From Pseudomonas sp. ANT_J12 (GTDB lineage Bacteria; Pseudomonadota; Gammaproteobacteria; Pseudomonadales; Pseudomonadaceae), in assembly GCF_008370045.1 (NCBI RefSeq), contig NZ_VOBN01000010.1:1-64000 (forward strand): a DNA stretch of 64,000 bases, written 5' to 3'. Positions 51,817 to 60,591 of this stretch are shown here, one piece after another. Positions within the stretch are counted from its first letter, which is position 1, and each line of letters starts with the position of its first letter. The notes beneath the pieces are model-generated. The model did no database searches. It was not told where the DNA came from and saw only the letters and a list, made by a program, of their open reading frames with translations. The translations under genes were made by a program, and so were the position numbers.

Positions 51817-53051
51817 AACGCCTCTATGTGATCCTGTTCCTGGTCATCGCCGCTGCCGGGGCGCTGGGGCTGGCGATTGCCGAGCATTCCGGCTACGTGC
51901 TGATCGCCTACAAAAGCTTCCGCTATGAGTCGAGCCTGTGGGCGACCCTGGCCTTGCTGGCGGTGCTGTGGCTGGTGTTCTGGGGCATCAAGGCGTTGGT
52001 CGAACTGGTGACGACCTCCGGCGGTGTGGTCAACCCGTGGTCCCGACGCAATCGCAGTCGCCGGGTGCAAGTGGCGATCGAACATGGTCAGCTGGATTTG
52101 GCCGAAGGGCGTTGGGCCAGTGCCCAGCGTCATCTGCATCGGGCCGCCGAAGCCGAGCGCCAGCCACTGTTGTATTACCTCGGTGCGGCGCGTGCCGCCA
52201 ACGAGCAAGGTCATTACGAAGAAAGCGACAACTTGCTGGAGCGCGCGCTGGAGCGTCAGCCCCAGGCCGAGCTGGCGATTGCCTTGAGCCACGCGCAATT
52301 GCAGACCGATCGCGGCGACACCGACGGCGCCCTGGCGACCCTGGAAGCCATGCACGAGCGTCATCCGCATAACGTGCAGACCCTGCGTCAATTGCAGCGC
52401 CTGCATCAGCAGCGCGGCGACTGGTCGGCAGTGATTCGGCTGCTGCCGGAACTGCGCAAGGACAAGGTCCTGCCAGCGGCCGAGCTGGCAGAGCTGGAGC
52501 GCCGGGCCTGGGGTGAAAATCTCAACCTGGCGGCGCACCGCGAGGAGGATGGCGTCGTTGGTTTGCAGTCCCTCAATCGGGCCTGGCAGCAACTCAGCAC
52601 GGCGCAGCGTCAAGAGTCGCCACTGGTGCTGGCCTATGCCGAGCAATTGCGGCAGTTGGGCGCGCAGGCCGAAGCGGAAGAGGTTCTGCGTGCGGCGCTC
52701 AAGCGCAAGTACGACAGCCATCTGGCGCGCCTCTATGGGTTGGTGCGCGGCAGCGATCCGTCGCGGCAGTTGCAGACCGCCGAGGGTTGGCTCAAGGATC
52801 ATCCCGCTGACCCGAGCCTGCTGCTGACCCTGGGCCGTCTGTGCCTGCAAAGCAGTCTGTGGGGCAAGGCCCGGGATTATCTGGAAAGCAGCCTGCGTGT
52901 GCAGCGCAACCCGGAAGCCTGTGCGGAGCTGGCCAGGTTGCTGGCGCAACTGGGCGATACCGAACGCAGTAACCAACTGTTCCAGGAAGGCCTTGGCCTG
53001 TTGGACGAGCGTCTACTGGCGGCGCCGTTGCCCGTCGCCGTCCGCGCCTGA
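51813..53051 (+). CDS. hemY: HemY-like tetratricopeptide membrane protein
   Basis: A 412-residue inner-membrane protein with two N-terminal membrane helices (about 4-22 and 43-63) and a periplasmic TPR region (RWASAQRHLHRAAEAERQPL, HYEESDNLLERALERQPQAE). Not related to protoporphyrinogen oxidase HemY of Bacillus; the gene name is by position. It ends the hemC-hemD-hemX-hemY operon. Confidence 0.9.
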   Translation: MKRLYVILFLVIAAAGALGLAIAEHSGYVLIAYKSFRYESSLWATLALLAVLWLVFWGIKALVELVTTSGGVVNPWSRRNRSRRVQVAIEHGQLDLAEGRWASAQRHLHRAAEAERQPLLYYLGAARAANEQGHYEESDNLLERALERQPQAELAIALSHAQLQTDRGDTDGALATLEAMHERHPHNVQTLRQLQRLHQQRGDWSAVIRLLPELRKDKVLPAAELAELERRAWGENLNLAAHREEDGVVGLQSLNRAWQQLSTAQRQESPLVLAYAEQLRQLGAQAEAEEVLRAALKRKYDSHLARLYGLVRGSDPSRQLQTAEGWLKDHPADPSLLLTLGRLCLQSSLWGKARDYLESSLRVQRNPEACAELARLLAQLGDTERSNQLFQEGLGLLDERLLAAPLPVAVRA

Positions 53052-53072
53052 TTTCCGGGTTGGCATAAATCC

Positions 53073-53200
53073 TGGGGCGAGGGAGCTTGCTTGTGGCGAG
53101 GGGGCTTGCCCCCGTTGGACTGCGCAGCAGTCCCATCTGAAGGCGCTTCGCACCTCTGTGAGAGCAAGCGCCTCACCGCAAAACGCTCACTCCAGCGTCT
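53073..53200. repeat. REP elements after hemY
   Basis: GGCGAGGGAGCTTGCTTGTG directly followed by TGTGGCGAGGGGGCTTGCCC at 53091, then GGACTGCGCAGCAGTCC as a short palindrome. The second half of a doublet is missing or decayed. Confidence 0.7.
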
Positions 53201-53377
53201 TGTGTTTAGCTCTTGTCGTCCGCCATCGGCAACGTCCTACAAGGTGCTACATCTAATCCTTCAGATCCTGTCGGGAATTCCCTACACCTTTGGTGAAGTG
53301 TCCGTGGTGGCCCGCCTTGAAAGGCTGGCGCGCTTTCCTCTACCGTAACCGCCTGTCTCTAAAGTTACGGATTAGCC

Positions 53378-53929
53378 ATGTCTTTGGCCTGCTCACGCTC
53401 CTTGTTTTTCATGGCTTTCACTGCAGGTGCCCTGGCCTTGGGCGTTTCCTTTTACCTGGAATATGTGGTCGGGCTCAGACCTTGCGGGTTGTGTTTATTG
53501 CAGCGGATTTTCCTCGCGCTGCTCATGCTGGTTTGCCTGGTGGCCTCGGTGCACGGCCCGCGGCGATTCGGGTCTTTTGTTTATTGGCTGATGGGGTTGT
53601 CTGCCAGCCTGGGCGGGACCGTCACCGCGTGGCGCCAGGTGCTGTTGCAAGCGGATCCGCTGCAGCAGTTGTCACTCTGCTCGCCCAATCTGGATGACGT
53701 GTACGAAAACCTGCCCTGGGCCTGCGCCGTGAAACGGATGTTCAAGGGCGGCGATGATTGCGCGCAACTCTCATGGACCTTGTTCGACCTGAGCATCCCG
53801 GAATGGAGCCTGCTGTTCTTCGTCGCGATGCTGATCCTGAGCATTTATCAGTTGCTGCGCCATGTCTGGATCGCCTGTCAGCGACCGCTCAGCGGCGTGT
53901 CGTCGCACCCGGCGGTGGCGCGTGATTAA
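53378..53929 (+). CDS. dsbB: Disulfide bond formation protein B
   Basis: A 183-residue DsbB-type quinone reductase with four membrane helices. The first Cys pair is in RPCGLCLLQR (Cys36/Cys39); the second periplasmic loop carries LSLCSPN and LPWACAV. It reoxidises DsbA using quinone. Pseudomonads have two DsbB paralogues (DsbB and DsbH), and this could be either. Transcribed alone towards rsd. Confidence 0.9.
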   Translation: MSLACSRSLFFMAFTAGALALGVSFYLEYVVGLRPCGLCLLQRIFLALLMLVCLVASVHGPRRFGSFVYWLMGLSASLGGTVTAWRQVLLQADPLQQLSLCSPNLDDVYENLPWACAVKRMFKGGDDCAQLSWTLFDLSIPEWSLLFFVAMLILSIYQLLRHVWIACQRPLSGVSSHPAVARD

Positions 53930-54106
53930 ACACTTGTATGAACTTTATCTCCTGCGTACCTTGAAGGCATTGTCGTGCGGGCATAATCTGGCCCGCACGT
54001 GTCATTGGATTTATGTTGCTCGATGACGCTCTGCCTGGCCGATTCTTGACCTTCAAGGGTGCGACAGGTGTAGAGCAGCATGACCCACAAGGGAAGAGAG
54101 ATCACC

Positions 54107-54565
54107 ATGCTCGAAAGTTGTCAGAATGCTCAGGAACGCTGGGGTGGAGTGCATCTGCTGATCGACCGCTGGTTGCAGGAGCGTCACGAACTGGTTCGGG
54201 CCTATGATGCTCTCGGCGACAAGCCTGAAGCGCTGGGTGAGAGCCGCAAACCGTTGCAGGAATTTTGCGGTGTGCTGGTCGACTACGTGTCGGCGGGGCA
54301 TTTCGAGATCTACGAACAGCTCACCGGTGAAGCCAAGGCCTTTGGTGACAAGCGTGGTCTGGAGCTGGCCGAGACGATCTACCCACGCATCGACGTCATC
54401 ACCGAGAAGCTGCTCGCGTTCAACGACCTGTGTGATGCAGGCAAGTGTGTCGCCGAGAAATTCAAAGAGCTGGGTGGCCTATTGCATGAACGCTTCGAGC
54501 TGGAAGATTGCCTGATCGAAGTGCTGCACACGGCTCACAAGGAAGAGGATTCGGTTCAAGCCTGA
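54107..54565 (+). CDS. algQ: Rsd/AlgQ anti-RNA polymerase sigma 70 factor
   Basis: A 152-residue helical protein of the Rsd/AlgQ family: [56 protein letters not shown] and [19 protein letters not shown]. It binds region 4 of sigma 70 and affects alginate and siderophore genes in P. aeruginosa. GGAAGAGAG precedes ATG 54107. A terminator follows. Confidence 0.93.
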   Translation: MLESCQNAQERWGGVHLLIDRWLQERHELVRAYDALGDKPEALGESRKPLQEFCGVLVDYVSAGHFEIYEQLTGEAKAFGDKRGLELAETIYPRIDVITEKLLAFNDLCDAGKCVAEKFKELGGLLHERFELEDCLIEVLHTAHKEEDSVQA

Positions 54566-54587
54566 ACCCCTTCCCGCAACAACCGAA

Positions 54588-54612
54588 ACGGTGCGCTATG
54601 CGCGCCGTTTTT
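54588..54612 (+). terminator. Rho-independent terminator after algQ
   Basis: ACGGTGCGC, TAT, GCGCGCCGT with one G-T pair, then TTTT. It serves the convergent FKBP gene poorly, as the T run is on one side only. Confidence 0.7.
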
Positions 54613-54624
54613 CGTTTCCGCGAT

Positions 54625-55290
54625 TCAGCTGGTGGCGTCGCGCAATTCGACTTCAAACACCAGCGGAGTGAATGGCGCGATCAAGTCGCCGGCACCATCG
54701 GCGCCATAAGCCTGGGCCGATGGAATCACCAGTCGCCACTTCGCGCCAACCGGCATGTTTTGCAGCGCCGTGCGCCAGCCGGTGATCACGCTGTCGAGGC
54801 TGAACCACTGCGGCTGGCTGTTCTGATCGAACACCGTGCCGTCGGGCAGGCGACCGATGTACATCACCTGAACCTTGCCATTCGGCCCGGCCTTGGCGCC
54901 GTTGCCCGGGGTCAATTCCGTCAGCAAAATTCCATCGTCCAGTTCACGAACGCCGGGCCGGGCTTTTTCCTGAGTAAGAAAACGCTGCTCTTTTTCCAGG
55001 GCTTCTTCGGTTTGCGGCGCTGGCGTTTGCAAGGCGACCTGGGCTTCGTGGTCGGCCAGGATCTGCTCGATCTGCGCGTCTTTCAGCGCCAGGGGTTTGC
55101 CTTGATAGGCTTGCTGCAGGCCATCGACCAGCGCCTGAAGTTGCAGGTCCGGAACCTCTTGGCGCAAGCGTTCGCCGAGGCTTGCCCCCAGGCTGTAGGC
55201 GAGATCGTGAGCATCATTTGCAGCGGTTTTTTCCGCGGCATGAGCGACGGAAAAACACACCAGCAGGGATAAAAAAAGGTAACGCGACAT
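54625..55290 (-). CDS. FKBP-type peptidyl-prolyl isomerase, periplasmic
   Basis: A 221-residue protein with signal peptide (MSRYLFLSLLVCFSVAHAAE), an N-terminal helical dimer domain (SLGASLGERLRQEVPDLQLQ) and an FKBP domain (KVQVMYIGRLPDGTVFDQNS, VITGWRTALQNMPVGAKWRL, VIPSAQAYGADGAGDLIAPF). It resembles FklB/FkpA/MIP proteins: folding helper in the periplasm. GGAGAG stands before ATG 55290. Usual neighbour of algP and algQ. Confidence 0.92.
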   Translation of the reverse strand: MSRYLFLSLLVCFSVAHAAEKTAANDAHDLAYSLGASLGERLRQEVPDLQLQALVDGLQQAYQGKPLALKDAQIEQILADHEAQVALQTPAPQTEEALEKEQRFLTQEKARPGVRELDDGILLTELTPGNGAKAGPNGKVQVMYIGRLPDGTVFDQNSQPQWFSLDSVITGWRTALQNMPVGAKWRLVIPSAQAYGADGAGDLIAPFTPLVFEVELRDATS

Positions 55291-55482
55291 GGGCACTCTC
55301 CGACCTGAGATGCGGGGGATTATGCCAGCGAGGATGGGTTGAACGGTGAACTGCTTTTGCGCCGATGCAGAACATTTTCGATTCGCTGCAACGCAACGCT
55401 TTGGATACTGTCAACATGACCTAGCGGCGGTGTCAGCAGAGGTCTAGTATGAGCCGCATTCACGTCAGCCAGGAGGTAAACC

Positions 55483-56646
55483 ATGTCGGCCACCAAGAAG
55501 CCTGTAAATACTCCGTTGCACTTACTCCAACAACTCTCGGGCAGCCTGCTCGAGCATTTGGAAACCGCTTGTTCCCAAGCCTTGGCTGATGCTGAAAAAC
55601 TGCTCGCCAAACTGGAAAAGCAGCGCGGTAAAGCGCAAGAAAAACTGCACAAATCCCGTACCAAATTGCAGGACGCTGCGGCGGCCGGCAAAGCCAAGGC
55701 ACAAGCCAAGGCGAAGGACGGAGTGAAGCAACTCGAAGACTTGCTCGATGCCTTGAAAGATCGTCAGTCCGAGACCCGCACCTACATTCTGCAACTCAAG
55801 CGCGATGCTCAGGAAAGCCTGAAACTGGCCCAGGGCGTCGGTCGCGTACAAGAGGCTGTGAGCAAGGCGTTGTCCCTGCGTTCGGCCAAGCCTGCTGCGG
55901 CACCTGCCAAGAAAGCCGCGGCCAAACCGGTTGCTGCAAAAGCAGCCGCCAAGCCTGCTGCCAAACCGGCTGCCAAAGCGCCGGCCAAAGCCGCAGCAAA
56001 ACCTGCCGCGAAAAAACCAGTGGCTGCCAGCGCTGCGAAACCAGCTGCCAGAACGACGGCTGCCAAGCCAGCTGCCGCCAAGCCAGTTGCTGCAAAAACG
56101 GCTGCTGCCAAACCGACTGCGGCGAAAACCGCAGCCGCTAAACCTGCTGCAAAAACGGCCGCCAAACCAGCCGCAAAACCGGCTGCCAGAACGGCAGCAG
56201 CGAAACCGGCTGCCAAGCCAGCCGCGAAGCCAGTAGCTGCAAAAGCCGCTGCAAAACCAGCCGCCAAGCCGGCAGCAAAACCAGCGGCTAAAACCGCAGC
56301 CGCCAAGCCTGCAGCCGCTAAACCTGCTGCTGCAAAATCGGCCGCCAAACCAGCAGCCGCTAAACCGGCTACTGCGAGCGCTGCAAAACCTGCCGCAGCC
56401 AAACCCGCTGCCAAGCCGGCTGCTGCAAAACCAGCTGCCGCTAAACCTGCTGCAAAACCAGCGGTGAAAAAACCAGTCGCGGCCAAACCCGCTACGGCCA
56501 AACCGGCTACCGCGCCAGTCGCCAAGCCTGCCACCCCGGCTCCGGCAGCATCGTCTGCTCCAGCCGCTACTACCTCGACCCCGACTGCTGCGCCAACGCC
56601 AGCCGCCGCATCGAGCACTGCCACCACCCCAACCAGCGCTTCCTAA
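55483..56646 (+). CDS. algP: AlgP, histone H1-like repeat protein
   Basis: A 387-residue basic protein. Residues 1-130 are a helical domain (HLLQQLSGSLLEHLETACSQ, LYKLEKQRGKAQEKLHKS-type helix); residues about 136-350 consist of imperfect KPAA units (AAKPAAKPAAKAA...), as in AlgP (AlgR3) of P. aeruginosa, which binds DNA and affects alginate genes. AGGAGG lies before the ATG. The tail is Ser/Thr/Pro/Ala-rich. Its stop overlaps the end of the convergent TIGR02444 gene by four bases. Confidence 0.92.
   Translation: MSATKKPVNTPLHLLQQLSGSLLEHLETACSQALADAEKLLAKLEKQRGKAQEKLHKSRTKLQDAAAAGKAKAQAKAKDGVKQLEDLLDALKDRQSETRTYILQLKRDAQESLKLAQGVGRVQEAVSKALSLRSAKPAAAPAKKAAAKPVAAKAAAKPAAKPAAKAPAKAAAKPAAKKPVAASAAKPAARTTAAKPAAAKPVAAKTAAAKPTAAKTAAAKPAAKTAAKPAAKPAARTAAAKPAAKPAAKPVAAKAAAKPAAKPAAKPAAKTAAAKPAAAKPAAAKSAAKPAAAKPATASAAKPAAAKPAAKPAAAKPAAAKPAAKPAVKKPVAAKPATAKPATAPVAKPATPAPAASSAPAATTSTPTAAPTPAAASSTATTPTSAS
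55890..56530 (+). repeat. KPAA-coding repeat tract inside algP
   Basis: About 640 bases of imperfect 12-base units of the type AAACCNGCNGCN, encoding Lys-Pro-Ala-Ala, with Ala-Ala-Lys-Thr variants. In P. aeruginosa this tract recombines and changes length. Confidence 0.85.
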
Positions 56647-57110
56647 GTGCCGGTTACCGCGGCGCGCAGCTGATGCAGCAGCGCGTCGCGGTCCAGGTTG
56701 GCGGCGCCTGCCGCCACACCTTCCAGCCAGGCCGATCGTTCGGTCACCTCAGCTTGCGGCCAATCCTGGGCCGTACGTTCCAATCGCAACAGCAGATGCC
56801 GTTCGGTTTCCAACTCCAGTGCCTTCACTTGTTCGCGTAACGCGTTGAGTTCGACGTCGTCCACGGCGGCGGCTTTCCATTGCATGCGCAATGCTCGCAG
56901 CGGCTGTACGACATTCATCTCCCACGGCCCGGCCACCTGAAATAGCGCCTGCAAGCGTTGCTCGGTGCAGCCCACGCCTCGTTGTTCCAGCCACAGCCCA
57001 CACAGCAGCAGGCACACATTCGCCCCCGCCGCCTGCCATTGCAGGCACAGGCCTTCCACACCGGGACGGGCGTAAGTGTTCAGGGAAAAGCTCCACAGGT
57101 CAGCAGACAT
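56643..57110 (-). CDS. TIGR02444 family protein
   Basis: A 155-residue protein: MSADLWSFSLNTYARPGVEG, LCLQWQAAGANVCLLLCGLW and EQRGVGCTEQRLQALFQVAG, matching TIGR02444. The family is restricted to proteobacteria, all-helical and of unknown function. It is divergent from the ABC-F gene (50 bases) and overlaps the algP end, a conserved neighbourhood in pseudomonads. Confidence 0.88.
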   Translation of the reverse strand: MSADLWSFSLNTYARPGVEGLCLQWQAAGANVCLLLCGLWLEQRGVGCTEQRLQALFQVAGPWEMNVVQPLRALRMQWKAAAVDDVELNALREQVKALELETERHLLLRLERTAQDWPQAEVTERSAWLEGVAAGAANLDRDALLHQLRAAVTGT

Positions 57111-57160
57111 AGTGCTACTCGCGCCAGTTGTGAGCGAAGCTGATAGACTCCGCCGCCATT

Positions 57161-59071
57161 ATGATCCGAATTCAGAACCTGACTTTACAGCGTGGCCCGC
57201 AACGTCTGCTAGAAGACGCCGAGCTGACCCTGCACGCCGGCCACAAAGCCGGCCTCATCGGTGCCAACGGCGCCGGCAAATCGAGCCTGTTCGCCTTGCT
57301 CCTGGGCGACCTGCACCCGGACTCGGGTGATTGCTTGCTGCCGGGCGACTGGCGCATCGCCCACATGCGCCAGGAGATCGACACCCTCGATCGCATCGCG
57401 GTCGACTACGTGCTCGATGGCGACCTGCGCCTGCGCGAGGTGCAACGTGACCTCGCCGCGGCCGAAGCGGCCCATGACGGTGCCGCCCAGGCCCGCCTGC
57501 ATGCCGAGCTCGACAGCGCCGACGGTTACACCGCCGACGCCCGGGCGCGCAAGTTGCTGGCCGGCCTTGGGTTCACCAACGATCAGATGGATCGTCAGGT
57601 AGGCGATTTCTCCGGTGGCTGGCGGATGCGTCTGAACCTGGCGCAGGCTTTGATGTGTCCTTCGGACTTGCTGCTGCTCGATGAACCGACCAACCACTTG
57701 GACCTCGACGCCATCATCTGGCTCGAAGAGTGGCTCAAGAGCTACCCCGGCACCTTGATGCTGATTTCCCACGACCGGGACTTCCTCGATGCCGTGGTCG
57801 ATCACGTCGCTCACGTCGATCAGCGCAAGATCACCCTGTATCGCGGCGGCTACAGCGCCTTCGAACGTGCGCGTGCTGAACGTCTGGCCCAGCAACAGCA
57901 GGCCTACGAGAAGCAGCAGGCGCAACGTGCGCACATGGAAAGCTACATCGCCCGCTTCAAGGCCCAGGCCACCAAGGCCCGTCAGGCCCAGAGCCGGATT
58001 AAGGCGCTGGAGCGGATGGAAGAACTGTCCGCCGCCCACGTCGATTCGCCGTTCGACTTCGTGTTCCGCGAGTCGCACAAAATCTCCAGCCCGTTGATTG
58101 ATATCTCCGACGCTCGCCTGGGTTACGGCGAGCGCGCCGTGCTGGAGAAGGTCAAGCTGCAACTGACCCCTGGCGCGCGCATCGGCTTGCTCGGCCCCAA
58201 CGGCGCGGGCAAATCGACCCTGATCAAAAACCTCGCCGGTGAACTCGAGCCATTGTCCGGTCGCCTGACCCGCGGCGAGAACACCGTGGTCGGCTACTTT
58301 GCCCAGCATCAACTGGACTCGCTCGACTCCAAGGCCAGCCCGTTGCTGCACATGCAGCGCCTGGCGCCGACCGAGCGCGAGCAGACCCTGCGCGACTTCC
58401 TCGGCGGTTTCGACTTCCGCGGTGCGCGCATTGATGAGCCGGTGCTGAATTTCTCCGGTGGCGAAAAGGCCCGACTGGCGCTGGCGTTGATCGCCTGGGG
58501 CCGCCCGAACCTGTTGCTGCTCGACGAACCGACCAACCACCTGGACCTGGAAATGCGCCTGGCGCTGACCATGGCCTTGCAGGAGTTCAGTGGCGCGGTA
58601 CTGGTGGTCTCCCACGACCGTCATTTGCTCAAAAGCACCACTGACAATTTCTATCTGGTGGCGGACGGTAAGGTCGAAGAGTTCGACGGCGATCTGGAGG
58701 ACTACACCCGCTGGCTGGTGGAGTACCGTCAGCGCAACGCGCCGGTCAGCAACACCCCGGTGAACCCGGACAAGACCGACAAGAAGGCTCAGCGTCAGGC
58801 TGCCGCTGCGTTGCGTCAGCAACTGGCGCCGCACAAGCGTGAGGCTGACAAGCTCGAAGCCGAGCTGGGCAAGATCCACGAGAAACTGGCGAAGATCGAT
58901 GTCAGCCTCGGCGACAGCGATATCTACGAACCGATGCGCAAGAACGAATTGCGTGATCTGCTGGCCGAGCAAGCCAAGCTCAAGGTGCGTGAAGCCGAAC
59001 TGGAAGAGTCCTGGATGGAAGCCCTGGAACTGCTGGAAAGCATGCAGGCGGAGCTGGAGGCGTTGTCCTGA
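57161..59071 (+). CDS. ABC-F family ATP-binding protein (YheS-like)
   Basis: A 636-residue protein with two ABC domains and no membrane part: Walker A GANGAGKSS and GPNGAGKST, signatures FSGGWRMRLNLAQ and FSGGEKARLALAL, Walker B LLLLDEPTNHLDL twice. Between them lies the P-site tRNA interaction linker (RAHMESYIARFKAQATKARQ), and a C-terminal coiled coil follows (KLEAELGKIHEKLAKIDVSL). ABC-F proteins act on stalled ribosomes; YheS in E. coli relieves stalling on difficult peptides. The stop overlaps the next ATG. Confidence 0.93.
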   Translation: MIRIQNLTLQRGPQRLLEDAELTLHAGHKAGLIGANGAGKSSLFALLLGDLHPDSGDCLLPGDWRIAHMRQEIDTLDRIAVDYVLDGDLRLREVQRDLAAAEAAHDGAAQARLHAELDSADGYTADARARKLLAGLGFTNDQMDRQVGDFSGGWRMRLNLAQALMCPSDLLLLDEPTNHLDLDAIIWLEEWLKSYPGTLMLISHDRDFLDAVVDHVAHVDQRKITLYRGGYSAFERARAERLAQQQQAYEKQQAQRAHMESYIARFKAQATKARQAQSRIKALERMEELSAAHVDSPFDFVFRESHKISSPLIDISDARLGYGERAVLEKVKLQLTPGARIGLLGPNGAGKSTLIKNLAGELEPLSGRLTRGENTVVGYFAQHQLDSLDSKASPLLHMQRLAPTEREQTLRDFLGGFDFRGARIDEPVLNFSGGEKARLALALIAWGRPNLLLLDEPTNHLDLEMRLALTMALQEFSGAVLVVSHDRHLLKSTTDNFYLVADGKVEEFDGDLEDYTRWLVEYRQRNAPVSNTPVNPDKTDKKAQRQAAAALRQQLAPHKREADKLEAELGKIHEKLAKIDVSLGDSDIYEPMRKNELRDLLAEQAKLKVREAELEESWMEALELLESMQAELEALS

Positions 59072-59652
59072 TGGACGCCTTCAAATGGCCGCTGCCGGCG
59101 GTGTGGGTCGAGCCGATCTGGCTCGTCGTGCAAATCCTGCTGATCCTGCTGGCCGGTTACTTCGCCCAGCGCTTCGTCGCCAAATGCCTGACTCGCCTCG
59201 GTGAGCGCTACCCGTTTCCGCCGCAACTGCTGATGCCGCTGCGCGGTGGCCTGCGCTGGCTGATCATGGGTAGCGCGTTGATCTTCGTGCTGGAACGCCT
59301 CGGCGTTTCGGCGACGGTGCTCTGGACCGCGTTGTCCGGGTTCGTCGCCGTAGCGGCGGTGGCGTTCTTCGCCATGTGGAGCGTGCTCTCCAACCTGCTG
59401 TGCGCGATCCTGATCTTCACCGTCGGCCCGTTCCGCATTGGTGACGTGGTCGAGCTGGTGGACACCCTCGACAAGCCCGGCGTCAAAGGCCGGGTCGTGG
59501 CGATCAATCTGCTGTTCACCACGCTGATCGAAGCCGAAGAAGCCGGGACTGGCAGCGCCATGGTGCAAGTGCCTAACAGCCTGTTCTTCCAGCGCTCGGT
59601 TCGGCGCTGGCGCGGTAGCGATGTATTCCCTTCGAGCGGTTTCGAAAAATAG
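59071..59652 (+). CDS. Small mechanosensitive ion channel family protein (MscS-like)
   Basis: A 193-residue inner-membrane protein: a first helix (WLVVQILLILLAGYFAQRFV), a second (LRWLIMGSALIFVLERLGVS) and the pore helix/hinge region WTALSGFVAVAAVAFFAMWS, followed by a short beta domain (GPFRIGDVVELVDTLDKPGV). It lacks the large C-terminal cage of E. coli MscS, so gating may differ. Translationally coupled to the ABC-F gene (ATGA-type overlap). Confidence 0.88.
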   Translation: MDAFKWPLPAVWVEPIWLVVQILLILLAGYFAQRFVAKCLTRLGERYPFPPQLLMPLRGGLRWLIMGSALIFVLERLGVSATVLWTALSGFVAVAAVAFFAMWSVLSNLLCAILIFTVGPFRIGDVVELVDTLDKPGVKGRVVAINLLFTTLIEAEEAGTGSAMVQVPNSLFFQRSVRRWRGSDVFPSSGFEK

Positions 59653-59769
59653 GCGACACCGCCGATCACGCTGGTCGGCCGTCGTTCTGGTCCTGCAAAA
59701 AATCGGTGGTCATCGGCCCCAAGCCGCATTAGCTTAGACGTCTGTCACGAGTCTGAGTCGAGGTGTGCA

Positions 59770-60402
59770 ATGGTGCTTCAAACATGGCTGGCGTTTTTTG
59801 CCGCCTGCTGGGTGATCAGCCTGTCTCCCGGTGCCGGCGCGATTGCGTCGATGTCCAGCGGTCTGCGATACGGTTTCTGGCGCGGTTACTGGAACGCCCT
59901 GGGCCTGCAGCTGGGCCTGGCGGTGCAGATTGCGATTGTCGGTGCGGGGGTGGGCGCCATTCTCACGGCTTCGGCAACCGCGTTCTACGCGATCAAATGG
60001 TTCGGTGTGGCGTACCTGGTTTACCTCGCGGTCAAGCAATGGCGGGCACTGCCCAGCGACATGAGCGACGACGGCGCGGTGCGCCAGATTGGCAAGCCGC
60101 TGGCCCTGATGTTCCGGGGGTTCCTGGTGAACATCAGCAACCCCAAGGCTCTGGTGTTCATGCTGGCCGTGTTGCCGCAGTTCATTGATCCCCATGCGCC
60201 GCTGCTGGCTCAATACCTGATCATCGGCGTCACCATGGTCTGCGTCGACCTGATCGTCATGGCCGGTTACACCGGGCTGGCGGCCAAAGTGTTGCGGATG
60301 TTGCGCACGCCCCAACAGCAGAAACGCATGAATCGCACGTTTGCCGGGCTGTTCATCGGTGCGGCGGCGTTCATGGCGACGTTGCGTAAAGCGGTGGTGT
60401 AA
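59770..60402 (+). CDS. LysE family transporter (RhtB-like)
   Basis: A 210-residue exporter with six membrane helices. It shows LAFFAACWVISLSPGAGAIA, GAILTASATAFYAIKWFGVA, YLVYLAVKQWRALPSD and FLVNISNPKALVFMLAVLPQ. Members export amino acids such as homoserine, threonine or leucine. Complete, with a terminator right after the stop. The substrate is unknown. Confidence 0.9.
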   Translation: MVLQTWLAFFAACWVISLSPGAGAIASMSSGLRYGFWRGYWNALGLQLGLAVQIAIVGAGVGAILTASATAFYAIKWFGVAYLVYLAVKQWRALPSDMSDDGAVRQIGKPLALMFRGFLVNISNPKALVFMLAVLPQFIDPHAPLLAQYLIIGVTMVCVDLIVMAGYTGLAAKVLRMLRTPQQQKRMNRTFAGLFIGAAAFMATLRKAVV

Positions 60403-60414
60403 ACCTTGCTGGCA

Positions 60415-60446
60415 CAAAAAAGGCGACCTTTTCAGGTCGCCTTTTT
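60415..60446. terminator. Rho-independent terminator after the LysE gene
   Basis: AAAAAAGGCGACCT, TTTC, AGGTCGCCTTTTT; a nearly perfect stem with A and T runs, usable from both sides. Confidence 0.88.
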
Positions 60447-60465
60447 CATTTGCCTTGCACTCATT

Positions 60466-60578
60466 GTGGCGAGGGAGCTTCTGTGGCGAGGGGGCTTGCC
60501 CCCGTTGAGGTGCGAAGCGCCTCCAAAATGGGCCTGCTGCGCAGTCCAACTGGGGCAAGCCCCCTCGCCACAGTGGTG
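60466..60578. repeat. REP cluster
   Basis: TGTGGCGAGGGAGCTTC, then TGTGGCGAGGGGGCTTGCCC (60482) and the inverse GGCAAGCCCCCTCGCCACAG (60552) with inner palindromic arms (GCGAAGCGCC, CTGCGCAG). Confidence 0.8.
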
Positions 60579-60591
60579 TCCGGCCTGGATG

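Noticed and set aside
55809-56627. Ala/Gly-rich frame antisense to algP
   Set aside because: Direct product of the algP repeat read in reverse.
57209-58972. 587-residue open frame antisense to the ABC-F gene
   Set aside because: Shadow frame; the ABC-F motifs on the other strand are unambiguous.
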